From NCBI RefSeq assembly GCF_011382965.1, contig NZ_CP049934.1:2294001-2358000 (forward strand): a stretch of 64,000 nt of DNA. Direction: 5' to 3'. The notes beneath the pieces were generated by a model that saw nothing but the letters and a program-made list of their open reading frames with translations, was not told the origin of the DNA and ran no database searches. Shown piece by piece: positions 29,378 to 38,049 of this stretch. The DNA is from Leucobacter insecticola (GTDB taxonomy: Bacteria; Actinomycetota; Actinomycetes; Actinomycetales; Microbacteriaceae). Every line of letters starts with the position of its first letter. The stretch's first letter is position 1. The translations under genes were made by a program, and so were the position numbers.

Positions 29378-30166
29378 CTACTTCACCTCCGGTGCGGAGA
29401 ACTCGCGCGAGCGCAGTCGACGCCAAAGCTCCGCATAGTTGCGGTCATTCTGCTGGTGCGCAAATTGCGTGCGGTTCGAGTTAGTGTTCACCATGATCAT
29501 TGGGGTTTCGCCGCGTGCAACAAGCGCGGCGGAGGTGGCAGCGTTGATCGCGTGCCCCACTGCGACGGCAATTGAGGTCGAGGTTGGTCCAACAGGGAAT
29601 TCAAGACCGTCAATAAACTGCGAGGCGTCCTCGAGTGGAATACCGGTGTCGATCACAACATCGGCAATCTCGTACAGGCGGTGACCGCTCGAATGGCGGC
29701 TCTCAACCTGCGAGGAGTGCGGCACCGAAGTCACCGCGATAACCTTCAGACCGCGCTCCTTGAACTCGACGGCCATATCGAGAATCACCGCGTTGATGCC
29801 CGAGTGGGAGAACAGTATGAGCGCGTCGCCCTCCTTGATCTGGTGTGAGCGCAGGATCGCGTTGCCGTAGCCTTCGCGAGTGTGCAGAAAGCGGTACTGT
29901 GCGGTGCCCTGGTCACCAAGCACGTGATGCATCAACGCAATCGAGCTCTCAACGATGGGGCGAAAGCCCGTCACCCCTCCCGTCCGGGGGAACATTTCAA
30001 GCGCGGCGAACCCGCCATGCCCGGTACCAAAGGTAAAGACAAGGCCGTCGCCCGCAATGGTGTCAGCGCAGATTTCTGCGGCCTGACGTATAGCCTCGTT
30101 TTGGGTGTTACGCACGCGCGTGAGCTTCTCGATAACGTCGTCAAAATAGCTGGTGGCGATACTCAT
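29378..30166 (-). CDS. SIS-domain protein (COG4821-like)
   Basis: A 262-residue sugar-isomerase-fold protein. The phosphosugar-binding segments are FTFGTGHGGFAALEMF, ILFSHSGINAVILDMA and, near the end, a conserved VGPTSTSIAVAVGHAINA. Homologues bind or isomerise phosphosugars; this subgroup has no established reaction. It lies between a nucleoside phosphorylase and an aldehyde dehydrogenase, so action on a ribose-phosphate derivative is a reasonable guess. AAGGAG precedes the ATG at 30166. Confidence 0.8.
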   Translation of the reverse strand: MSIATSYFDDVIEKLTRVRNTQNEAIRQAAEICADTIAGDGLVFTFGTGHGGFAALEMFPRTGGVTGFRPIVESSIALMHHVLGDQGTAQYRFLHTREGYGNAILRSHQIKEGDALILFSHSGINAVILDMAVEFKERGLKVIAVTSVPHSSQVESRHSSGHRLYEIADVVIDTGIPLEDASQFIDGLEFPVGPTSTSIAVAVGHAINAATSAALVARGETPMIMVNTNSNRTQFAHQQNDRNYAELWRRLRSREFSAPEVK

Positions 30167-30214
30167 GGTAATTCTCCTTGGGTTGTGGGTCTGGGGTCGA
30201 CGTGGCGCTCAGCG

Positions 30215-30970
30215 CTACGTCGCAAGCGATTCGAGGCCAGCGCGCAGCAGTTGCAGCTCGGCCTCGCGACGGGGATACGCATCAAGTTTTGAGAAATCTC
30301 GGCCGTCAACGCTCGCAAGGCAGAGCGACGCAGCAGCGATGCCGCGAGCGCGAGCGACAATCAACACGGCGCTCGTCTCCATGTCGGTGCCGACAACGTG
30401 CTGGGCGGCCCGTTTCGCAACAAGTTCGGCCTGCCCATCTGGATCGCCACGCCGCATCAGATCGGTGTAGAAGCCGTCCGCGGTTGCGTAGATCCCGCTG
30501 CGAACAGGGAGTCCCGTCGCACGCGCGGCAGCCTCGGCCCGCGCGGTGAGCTCAAAATCGGGCACCGCGGGATACTCAAGCGGCAGGTAGCCGAGCGAAG
30601 TGCTCTCTTCACGGATCGCACCGTGTGCAACGACGAGGTCGCCTAGCTGGGTTTGACCTGCGCTCATCACCGTGCCCAATCGAAGCACACGGCGCACACC
30701 GATCGACGCAAGTTCTTCAACGACAACTGCCGCAATTGGCGCCCCCATACCGAACGCCGAGACCGTCACCCTGCGTCCTTGATAGTTACCCGTCGCGGTG
30801 GTGAGCCCACGGTCCTCGTTGATCAGCTGCGCATCATCAAGCAGTTCGGTCGCGAGCAAAACTCGTCCACGATCCCCGACAATGATGGCGTCTTCTCCGA
30901 CTTGCTCGGGGTGCAATGCAAGTACCAGGCCTCGTCCACCAAAATCATTCGTTTCTCCATTCCTCTTCAT
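30215..30970 (-). CDS. Nucleoside phosphorylase (uridine phosphorylase-like)
   Basis: A 251-residue member of the PNP/UDP family, which splits nucleosides into a free base and ribose-1-phosphate. Visible are IIVGDRGRVLLAT, the phosphate-binding VSAFGMGAPIAAVVVEEL, RLGTVMSAG and the ribose-binding GTDMETSAVLIVA. The DMETSA motif is closer to uridine phosphorylase than to trimeric PNP. It overlaps the PfkB gene as TAATG. Base preference cannot be settled from sequence alone. Confidence 0.85.
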   Translation of the reverse strand: MKRNGETNDFGGRGLVLALHPEQVGEDAIIVGDRGRVLLATELLDDAQLINEDRGLTTATGNYQGRRVTVSAFGMGAPIAAVVVEELASIGVRRVLRLGTVMSAGQTQLGDLVVAHGAIREESTSLGYLPLEYPAVPDFELTARAEAAARATGLPVRSGIYATADGFYTDLMRRGDPDGQAELVAKRAAQHVVGTDMETSAVLIVARARGIAAASLCLASVDGRDFSKLDAYPRREAELQLLRAGLESLAT

Positions 30971-31890
30971 TACTCCATCTCGTCACTCTCGATCGCGGCT
31001 ACTAACCGCTCGGAGCGAGCCATCAGTAGGTGGGCAGTTGCCGTTGCTGCCTTCCGGATGCGGTCGAGCATTTCCTCGGGGGTGTGAGCCGGATCACGCG
31101 CAAGATGAGCCGCGAGTGTTCCGGAGAAGGTATCGCCCGCTCCCGTGGTGTCAACGCCCCCCACCGGCTCGGCTGGGACACAAGCGAGGCTCTCAGCATG
31201 CCGTTCGTGCGTCATGTGCAGCAGCTCCGATCCCGCAGCACCGCGGGTCAGCACCACCAGCGTGCCGGGCCGAGCAACACGAGCGATCGTGTCGAGGTAG
31301 CCGCGCTCCCCCTCGCTTAGGGTGATCCAGTCCGCACGAGCGGCAAGGGCTTCAGCGAGTGCCTTTGGGAGTGAGGCAGGGTCCTGTTTCACGACCCAGA
31401 GCAGGCGACATCGGCGAGGCAACAGTTTAAGTAGCTCCGTCGTCGCAGCGGCGGGACCGATCGTGACAACGGCGAGATCTGCCTGAGCGATCAATTCACG
31501 CTGTGCCCGATTCAGATCACCCGCGTGGCAATCGCCCGGGTCAAAGAGGCAAATCGCGCCCTGCCCCTCCGGATACAGCAGGTAAGAGGAGGGGCTGCGG
31601 GGTCCCGCAACAGCAACACCAATGGTGTCGGCGCCTGACTCGGTAACGGCGCTCAGCCACCCCGCTGCCTCGGCATCCGTGCCGACCCATGACAAAGCAG
31701 CAACACGAGCTTCTGGATCGGCAGCCACCGCGGCATTTGTGACGTGGACGATGCCGCCAAAGCGAGGCCATTCCTCCGCGCGCGAGCGCACCCGCGTTGT
31801 GGCGTCGAATCCCTCGAACGGTGCAAGCTGCAGTGCGTAGTCGATGCTCGCATAACCACTCACTAGGATCGTGCGGGTGCCGCCAGTCAC
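30970..31890 (-). CDS. PfkB family carbohydrate/nucleoside kinase
   Basis: Ribokinase-fold kinase of 306 residues. The C-terminal signature GGVDTTGAGDTFSGTLAAHLA contains the catalytic Asp, and the middle has a strand-rich substrate domain. Family members phosphorylate ribose, adenosine, pseudouridine or sugar acids; the N-terminal GYASIDY does not decide. Its GTG start overlaps the hydrolase stop by four bases and its stop overlaps the phosphorylase start, so all three are coupled. Confidence 0.85.
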   Translation of the reverse strand: MTGGTRTILVSGYASIDYALQLAPFEGFDATTRVRSRAEEWPRFGGIVHVTNAAVAADPEARVAALSWVGTDAEAAGWLSAVTESGADTIGVAVAGPRSPSSYLLYPEGQGAICLFDPGDCHAGDLNRAQRELIAQADLAVVTIGPAAATTELLKLLPRRCRLLWVVKQDPASLPKALAEALAARADWITLSEGERGYLDTIARVARPGTLVVLTRGAAGSELLHMTHERHAESLACVPAEPVGGVDTTGAGDTFSGTLAAHLARDPAHTPEEMLDRIRKAATATAHLLMARSERLVAAIESDEME

Positions 31891-32450
31891 AGCAGCGCCT
31901 CGGCCTCGTGCAGCGAAACCACATGACCGAAGTACCGCTCGATATCCTCGAGAGTGGCTTCGGCGAGATGGGGCCGGTTCGAATTGGTGGCTTCGCGCGG
32001 TACCACCACTTCAAAGCCGCCCGCGAAGGCGTCCTGGACAGTTGCCCGAATACACACGTTCGTCTTTACTCCGGCAACGATGACCCGGGTGATGCTCTGT
32101 TCACGCAACAACAGCTCGAGGTCGGTTGCGTAGAAAGCCGAGTAGCGGCGCTTCGGAATAACGATCTCCCGCACTCGCTCAGCCGGTTCAAACCCGGGAA
32201 AGAAGTTGACGTCGTGCTCACCGGCCTGATGGTGGCGTGGCAACTTGGCGAACTCGAAATCTGCGAGGCCGCGGTAGTGGCGCTCGACCGCGTGTACCAC
32301 TAGTGCGTCCCGGGCACGAGCCGTGTCCAGCAGCGAGGCAAGCGCCGGCAGGGTCTTCTCGACCTCCGGGTAATAGTTGGTTTGGTCCTGCTCGTAAAAC
32401 GAGTTGATAACGTCAACGAGCAACAACGCTGTCTCGGGTGTGGGGTTCAT
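31887..32450 (-). CDS. Isochorismatase-like cysteine hydrolase
   Basis: A 187-residue amidohydrolase with the catalytic triad of the family visible as Asp in LLLVDVINSF, Lys in IPKRRYSAF and Cys in VAGVKTNVCIRAT. The family includes nicotinamidase, ureidoacrylate amidohydrolase (RutB) and biuret hydrolase. The metal-binding DxH motif of nicotinamidases is not evident, which favours a RutB- or biuret-hydrolase-like role. In a nucleoside operon, cleavage of an amide in the released base is plausible. AAAGGA precedes the ATG at 32450. Confidence 0.82.
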   Translation of the reverse strand: MNPTPETALLLVDVINSFYEQDQTNYYPEVEKTLPALASLLDTARARDALVVHAVERHYRGLADFEFAKLPRHHQAGEHDVNFFPGFEPAERVREIVIPKRRYSAFYATDLELLLREQSITRVIVAGVKTNVCIRATVQDAFAGGFEVVVPREATNSNRPHLAEATLEDIERYFGHVVSLHEAEALL

Positions 32451-32467
32451 GGTGTCCTTTGTTCCGG

Positions 32468-33370
32468 CTATGCCGTAATTCGAGTGCGACGGCGCAGGCC
32501 GGAGTATCCGGCCCAGGCAAGCACAACAACAACTGCGAGATAGGGCAGAGTTTGAATGAGATCGGCGGAGAAGCCGCCGCCAGTCTGCAGACGAATCTGC
32601 AGCGCATCAAAGAACGAGAACAACAGGCACGCGAGTGCGGTTGGTAACGGCCTCGACCGACCAAAATAGAACGCAGCAAGCGCCACAAACCCGCGCCCCG
32701 CAATCATGTTCTCGTTGAAGAGTCCGCTCACTCCGAGCGCGAGCGACACGCCGCCGAGTCCGGCCAGTACACCGGCGAGCGTTCCCGCGATGTCGCGCAG
32801 GCCAAGGGTGCGTACACCGAGCGAGGCTGTTGCTGATTCACTGACGCCTGTGGCGCGGGTACGGATCCCCCACCTCGTATTGGCAAACGCCCATGCGAGG
32901 AACGGCACCAGCAGCACTGCGAACCAAAACAGCACGTCTTTGCCACTCACGATTGCTCCGAGTATCGGCACTTCGTCCAGTCCGGGGATAATGATCCGCG
33001 GCAATCGCGGTTGATCGGGGAAGCGCAGCGTTCCCGAGACCCCGTAAACCGCACGAAGTGTGAAGCCGACGATGCCCAGAGCCAGGATATTGAACCCGAG
33101 CCCGACAATGATCTCGTTCGCAGACAGTCGGGTGATCACAAGACTCATCACAAAGCCCGCGAGTCCCCCGCCGATTCCGCCCACAAGCAGGCCAACTAGC
33201 CAGCTTCCGGTGACAGAGCTCGCGACGATTCCCGCGAAAGCTCCAACGAGCATCTGACCCTCGAGCCCGATGTTGACAACGCCTGCACAGCGGTGGATGG
33301 CGCCGCCGAGGGCGGCAAGCACGAGCGGCACGGCAAGCAGCAGCGTAGAGCCAATAATACTGTCGATCAT
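32468..33370 (-). CDS. Nucleoside ABC transporter permease (NupQ/YufQ-like)
   Basis: A 300-residue inner-membrane permease of the BMP-dependent importer family. The N-terminal AALGGAIHRCAGVVNIGLEGQML is characteristic of the second permease, and eight or so hydrophobic segments follow. Its ATG overlaps the stop of the other permease (ATGA). Works with the upstream permease, ATPase and BMP lipoprotein to import nucleosides or related compounds. Confidence 0.87.
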   Translation of the reverse strand: MIDSIIGSTLLLAVPLVLAALGGAIHRCAGVVNIGLEGQMLVGAFAGIVASSVTGSWLVGLLVGGIGGGLAGFVMSLVITRLSANEIIVGLGFNILALGIVGFTLRAVYGVSGTLRFPDQPRLPRIIIPGLDEVPILGAIVSGKDVLFWFAVLLVPFLAWAFANTRWGIRTRATGVSESATASLGVRTLGLRDIAGTLAGVLAGLGGVSLALGVSGLFNENMIAGRGFVALAAFYFGRSRPLPTALACLLFSFFDALQIRLQTGGGFSADLIQTLPYLAVVVVLAWAGYSGLRRRTRITA

Positions 33371-34497
33371 GCGAGGTCCTCCGTGCCGCTCGTCGCTCGT
33401 TTCCGTCGACGCAGGCGCGGAATCGCGAACTGAGCGACGGCGAGCATCATGACGGTGCCCTGCAGAATGTCAATGAGCTGAATTGGAATGTTCACGAACA
33501 GCTGCACCGTTGTGCCGGCCGCTGCGAGTGCCCCAAACGCGATCGCACCAATGACGATCCCGATCGGATTGAAACGTGCGAGCAATGCGATAGCGATTCC
33601 GGTGAAGCCAAAGCTCGCCGAAAATCCGACCGAGAAGCGGTGGACGACTCCGAGTGCGTGCACCGCGCCGCCCAGGCCTCCGATCGCTCCGGAAGCGAGC
33701 ATCGAGATCATCAGTACGGTCCGCACGCGCAGACCCTGCGCAACCGAGAAGCGAGGTGTTTTGCCGACCGCCTCAAATTCAAAACCGAGTCTGCTGTGAC
33801 GCGCCCAGGCCGCGTAGCCGAGCACAAGTAGGAGCGCGATCACGAATCCGATGCTGAGCTGGCCCGGGGGCACGAGCGGCGCCAACTCCGCTGTTTCTGC
33901 AAGATAGGCGGTCGCGGAGTTTGCCTGCCCGGGAGCGAGGAAGAAGGATTGCACGAGCCAGGCGGTGAGACCCACCACGATGAAGTTAAACATGAGCGTG
34001 GACACCACCTCATCGACCCCGAGCCAGGTTCTCAGCAGCGCAGGGACCAGCGCAACTAGCATGCCCGCGAGGGCTCCGGCGATCAGACAGGCGAGCACCG
34101 CCAGCACTGGAGGAAGCCCTCCCACACTGGTACCGACGACCGCAGTTGCGAGACCTGCGAACGCGAAGCTGCCCTCAACACCGACGTTGAAGACACCGGC
34201 CCGGAACGCCAACGCCGCGGCAAGCCCCGTGAACAGCAACGGTGTCGCCGCGGTCAACGTTGCGTTGATCCGCGCCCAGTCACCAAAAGCTTCACGCACG
34301 AGCATGTTGTAGATCTCAAGCGGGTTTTTGCCGCCAACGAGGAGGGCGAGCGCCCCCATCGCAAGAGCGATCACCACAGGCACCGCGATGCGCCACACGG
34401 AGAACCCAAGCCGGGTCCATTGGATACCGCGGTACTGAACTGCGACCGGTACAAACGCAGTGCGAGAACCAGTTTCTGGCGTTTGCTGAAAAGTCAT
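33367..34497 (-). CDS. Nucleoside ABC transporter permease (NupP/YufP-like)
   Basis: A 376-residue permease with a hydrophilic N-terminus of about 30 residues and roughly nine membrane segments. The stretch RAGVFNVGVEGSFAFAGLA is the family hallmark of the first permease. It overlaps the ATPase gene and the second permease gene by four bases each (ATGA), consistent with tight translational coupling of the importer. Confidence 0.87.
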   Translation of the reverse strand: MTFQQTPETGSRTAFVPVAVQYRGIQWTRLGFSVWRIAVPVVIALAMGALALLVGGKNPLEIYNMLVREAFGDWARINATLTAATPLLFTGLAAALAFRAGVFNVGVEGSFAFAGLATAVVGTSVGGLPPVLAVLACLIAGALAGMLVALVPALLRTWLGVDEVVSTLMFNFIVVGLTAWLVQSFFLAPGQANSATAYLAETAELAPLVPPGQLSIGFVIALLLVLGYAAWARHSRLGFEFEAVGKTPRFSVAQGLRVRTVLMISMLASGAIGGLGGAVHALGVVHRFSVGFSASFGFTGIAIALLARFNPIGIVIGAIAFGALAAAGTTVQLFVNIPIQLIDILQGTVMMLAVAQFAIPRLRRRKRATSGTEDLA

Positions 34498-36070
34498 CGC
34501 GCCTCTCCCATCGAGTGAGAGGCCTGGGCACCCTCTGAGGTGCCCAGCATGAGCTTGCCGAGGGTGACCCGGTCAGCATTTCGCCCCAGTTCCCCGACTA
34601 CCCTGCCCTGATGCAACACGATCACACGATCTGAGAGCGTCTGGATCTCGTCAAGCTCCTCGCTGAACAGCACGATTGCGCTCCCCGCATCACGCGCCTC
34701 CCGCAACTGCTCATGGATAAAGTTGATCCCTCGAATATCGACGCCACGAGTCGGCTGACTGGCAATGAGCACGCTTGGCCGCTCCCGCAGCTCGCGCGCG
34801 ATCACCACGCGCTGCTGGTTGCCACCGGATAGGCTCGCGATCGGATCACGATCGGAGCCGTAGCGCACCGCGCCAGATTCGAGCACGCCGGCCACCGCCC
34901 GACGCACGCGCGATCTCACCAGCCAGCCAAATGTAGCAAGCCGGGCAAGCCCGGGTGTCGCAATCGCGTTCTCAGCGATCGAGAGTTCAAGCGAGAGCCC
35001 TCGTTCTTGCGGTCGGCGCTCACGTATCCGAAGCCTGCTTCACGTCGCGCGCGCGTCGAGAACTTCTTCAATCTTTCACCACGCAGTTCGACTGTGCCGC
35101 GTTCAATTCGTCGCAGCCCCACCAGTACCTCGGCGAGCTCGTCCTGTCCATTCCCAGAGACGGCAGCGACACCAAGAATTTCCCCGGCCCGCACCGTCAG
35201 GTCAACCCCGTTGAGGCGAGCCACCCCGCGGTTGTCACGCGCCGAAAGCCCTCGGCACTCAAGCACAGTCTCACCGGGCTCCGCCGCACGTAAGTCTTCT
35301 GCTGACAGGGACGCCTGCCCTCCCATGATGAGCTCGGCGAGCATCTCGACTGAGGCATCACTTTGCGCAACCGGCGGCTCGGTGATACCTGCACGCAACA
35401 CCACAATCGAGTCGGCCGCCCTCATCACTTCCCCGAGTTTGTGGCTAATAAAGATCACTGTTTTGCCGCCATCTGCCAGCCGTCTGAGTAGTTCTAGCAG
35501 TTGTGTGGCCTGTACAGGCGCGAGCGCTGCTGTCGGCTCATCAAGAATCAGGAGGTCGGCTCCACGGCCAATCAAGCGTAGGATCTCTACCTGCTGCTGA
35601 ATCGCGATGGGCGCGTGCGCCGCGAGCAGGCTCCAATCAATCTCGGCGCCCACGGTCAGTGCGAGTGCCTCGGCTTCCCTGCGGGCAGCCGTCCAGTCGA
35701 TCCGTCCGAGACGAAGCGGTTCGTGTCCAAGCACCAGGTTCTCGAGCAGGGTAAGCTCTGGCACAATCGCAAGCTCCTGCTGCACCAATCCGATGCCGTG
35801 CCGGATCGCATCGCGGGGACTCGTGAAATTCACTGCGGTGCCGTCAACGAGGATCATTCCGGAATCAGGGCGGTCGAGTCCGTAGAGCATCTTCATAAGC
35901 GTGCTCTTCCCAGCCCCGTTCTCACCGACAACGGCGAGAACCGCTCCGCGGTGGGCGGTGAGTGAAACATCGCGGTTTGCGCGCACCGGTCCGAAAGACC
36001 TGGCGATCCTGCGCGCTTCGATTCTGGGCGGAACGGGGTGGGCTCCCGCTGCGGTGGTGGGGCGGTTCAT
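34494..36070 (-). CDS. Nucleoside ABC transporter ATPase, two cassettes, frame broken near 34998
   Basis: Energises the importer. The first cassette is complete (GENGAGKSTLMKML, LLILDEPTAAL). The second begins with GVAAVSGNGQDELAEVL, the usual degenerate P-loop, and breaks at the CCC/GGG run 34998-35000. Adding one base restores GLSLELSIAENAIA and joins the second frame with its signature LSGGNQQRVVIAREL and ASQPTRGVDI. Joined length is about 525 residues, normal for YufO/NupO-type ATPases. The ATG at 36070 lies 31 bp after the BMP lipoprotein gene. Confidence 0.88.
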
Positions 36071-36100
36071 CGCGTGAGTCTTCCGTCTCAGCGTGCCGGT

Positions 36101-37161
36101 CTAGTTGCCCTGATAAAAGTTAGGATAGCCGTCGGTGACGACGTTCCAGACTTTGATTTTGCCGTCGATAATCTGCTGTTTCAACTCGTCAAGCCTTGCA
36201 AGTGTCTCCGGGCTGATCGCATCCTTCGTAAACTCGAAATCGGTGAGGCCAACGGCGTCTTCTTTGAGCCCAAAGGTGACGGTTTCGCCGGCGGGAAACC
36301 TTCCTGCGGCGTAGTCTCCGACGATGGATTCGACAGCAAGGTCAGTGCGCTTGAGCACGCTCGTGAGCACCGTGCCCGGAGCGGCATCATCCTGATTGTC
36401 ATCGACGCCAATCGCATAGTGGTTGGCTTCTTCGGCCGCCTGGATCACACCGGCTCCGGTACCGCCTGCAACCGAGTAGACAATGTCTGCGCCACGTTCG
36501 AACATCGACTGCGCGAGCTGCTGCCCCTTCGCCGGGTCAGCAAAATCGTTTGAATAGGCAGTCAACACCTTGACCTCAGGGTCGACATCCTTTGCACCCT
36601 GAATAAAACCGACGATGAACTTATCAATGCCGATTCCGGAAGTGCCACCGATCACACCGATCACTTTGTCAGCATTGATCCTAGGATCAGCCGTGTTGGT
36701 GGTCTGCATTGCCGCGAGCGCACCGGCAAGATACGAGCCTTCTTGTTCCTGAAACAGCACCGAAGCTACGTTGTCACCCTCCGTCTCAGCGTTAAAAATC
36801 ACCCAGCTGTTGTCGGGGAAGTCACTCGCGACTTTCCCGATGATCTCGTTGTGCGAGAACTCAAGGTCAACGATGAGGTTTACACCGGACTGACCCGCAC
36901 GCCGGAGCAGCTGCTCCCCTGCCCGACGACATCGTCGGACTCAATAGTGTTGCCTTCCAACCCCGTTTCCGCCAGAACAGCCTCAAAGCCGCGATTCGCG
37001 AGATCGTTGTAGGACTGATCGCCGAGGCCTCCCTGTGCGATCACAAGCGCCGCTCGTTCGCCACCTTCAACGTTTCCCTCAGATGTCGCCGTCGAGCAGG
37101 CTGTCAGTGCAAGGAGTATAGCCGCCGCCGGAGCGATGAGTAGTGCGCGGGTCCGATTCAT
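36101..37161 (-). CDS. BMP family substrate-binding lipoprotein, frame broken near 36916
   Basis: Extracellular receptor for the nucleoside importer. Signal peptide and lipobox are visible (LLALTACS), then the family start AALVIAQGGLGDQSYNDLANRGF. The frame breaks at the CCCC/GGGG run 36916-36919. One added base gives GEQLLRRAGQSGVNLIVD and joins the second frame with EGSYLAGALAA and GGTSGIGIDKFIVGF. Joined length is about 353 residues, normal for BMP proteins. The ATG at 37161 has GGAGG upstream and lies inside the 3' end of the GntR gene. Confidence 0.88.
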
Positions 37162-37924
37162 GAGATCCTCCATTGGATTGATTGGTGAGCGTAATGCGGT
37201 ACAGATACTGGGTGCCGAGGTAACGAGCACGAACCTGCTCAATCGGCTGGCCTGAAGGATCGTGTGACAGACGCTCGACCTCGATCAGCGCGGTGCCGTG
37301 GTCGACACCCAGGTGCTCGGACTCCTCGGGAGTCGCGTTGATCGCACGCAATGCTTCCTCGCCCTCGGCCAGCCTGATTCCCGCATCGCAGAGACCACCG
37401 TAGAAAGAGAAGTCCGGCCGAGCCGCGATCCGCTCATTGAGACCAATGCGGTGCGCGATGTAGTCGGGCACGATGAGACGCTGCAGCCCCACCGGCGAGG
37501 CCCCCACCGTGCGCAGTCGCTCGATCACAACGATCCCGACGTCATCTGGGAATGGGGATCCCGGGCGCAGGGAGGATCCTGGCGCGAACTCCGCGTAGTC
37601 CAGCAGGATGCTTCCCGGGCGCAGGCCCAGGCTGTGGATGTGCTCGCTAAAGCTGGTGAGCTCCGGGAGTCTCCGCTCCATCGGGCGGGATCGAACAAAG
37701 GTGCCCTTCCCGCGGCGCCGGGAAACGAGGCCCCGGTCGATGAGGAGCTCGAACGCTTTCAAGATCGTCGACCGCGACAGATTGTTTTCTGCTGCAAGTG
37801 TCGGCTCGCTGGGGAGCTGGGTGCCAGGGGCTAATTTCTCTTCGGTAATGTACGCGTCAAGCGCGTTGGCGAGCTGCATGTACAGCGGCTGCACGCCACG
37901 TGAGGTGTCGAGGTCAAATCGCAT
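37079..37924 (-). CDS. GntR/HutC family transcriptional regulator
   Basis: A regulator of about 281 residues. The N-terminal winged helix shows LPSEPTLAAENNLSRSTILKAFELLIDRGLV, and the UTRA effector domain ends around RYLGTQYLYRITL. It heads the nucleoside operon and probably controls it from the palindrome upstream. The ATG at 37924 is preferred because GGGAG lies five bases before it; an ATG at 37936 would add four residues. Oddly, the frame continues about 83 bp into the BMP gene, giving an unlikely serine/glycine-rich tail after the normal end of the domain. Confidence 0.86.
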   Translation of the reverse strand: MRFDLDTSRGVQPLYMQLANALDAYITEEKLAPGTQLPSEPTLAAENNLSRSTILKAFELLIDRGLVSRRRGKGTFVRSRPMERRLPELTSFSEHIHSLGLRPGSILLDYAEFAPGSSLRPGSPFPDDVGIVVIERLRTVGASPVGLQRLIVPDYIAHRIGLNERIAARPDFSFYGGLCDAGIRLAEGEEALRAINATPEESEHLGVDHGTALIEVERLSHDPSGQPIEQVRARYLGTQYLYRITLTNQSNGGSHESDPRTTHRSGGGYTPCTDSLLDGDI

Positions 37925-37953
37925 CTTTGCTCCCATTTCCGGAAGTTAACCGG

Positions 37954-37992
37954 TTGTCCGGACAAGTATAGTGTTTGTTGCCTCGAGCGCAA
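37954..37992 (-). promoter_or_regulatory. Promoter and palindromic operator of the GntR-nucleoside operon
   Basis: On the minus strand, TTGCGC (37992-37987) and TATACT (37970-37965) form -35 and -10 boxes 16 bp apart. Directly downstream lies the perfect palindrome TTGTCCGGACAA (37954-37965), abutting the -10 and overlapping the likely start site. Known: HutC-type GntR regulators bind palindromes such as TTGTCTAGACAA-like sites. Autoregulation by the adjacent GntR protein is inferred. The site is also about 85 bp upstream of the divergent pncB and could affect it. Confidence 0.65.
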
Positions 37993-38049
37993 GCCACGCA
38001 GCTGCCGCCTTTCCACACGCCGACGCAATCGCGCACTAAGCTGGCCTTC

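Noticed and set aside
31887..32450. Calling the cysteine hydrolase a nicotinamidase (PncA)
   Set aside because: Asp, Lys and Cys are present but the metal-binding DxH...H pattern of nicotinamidase is not seen.
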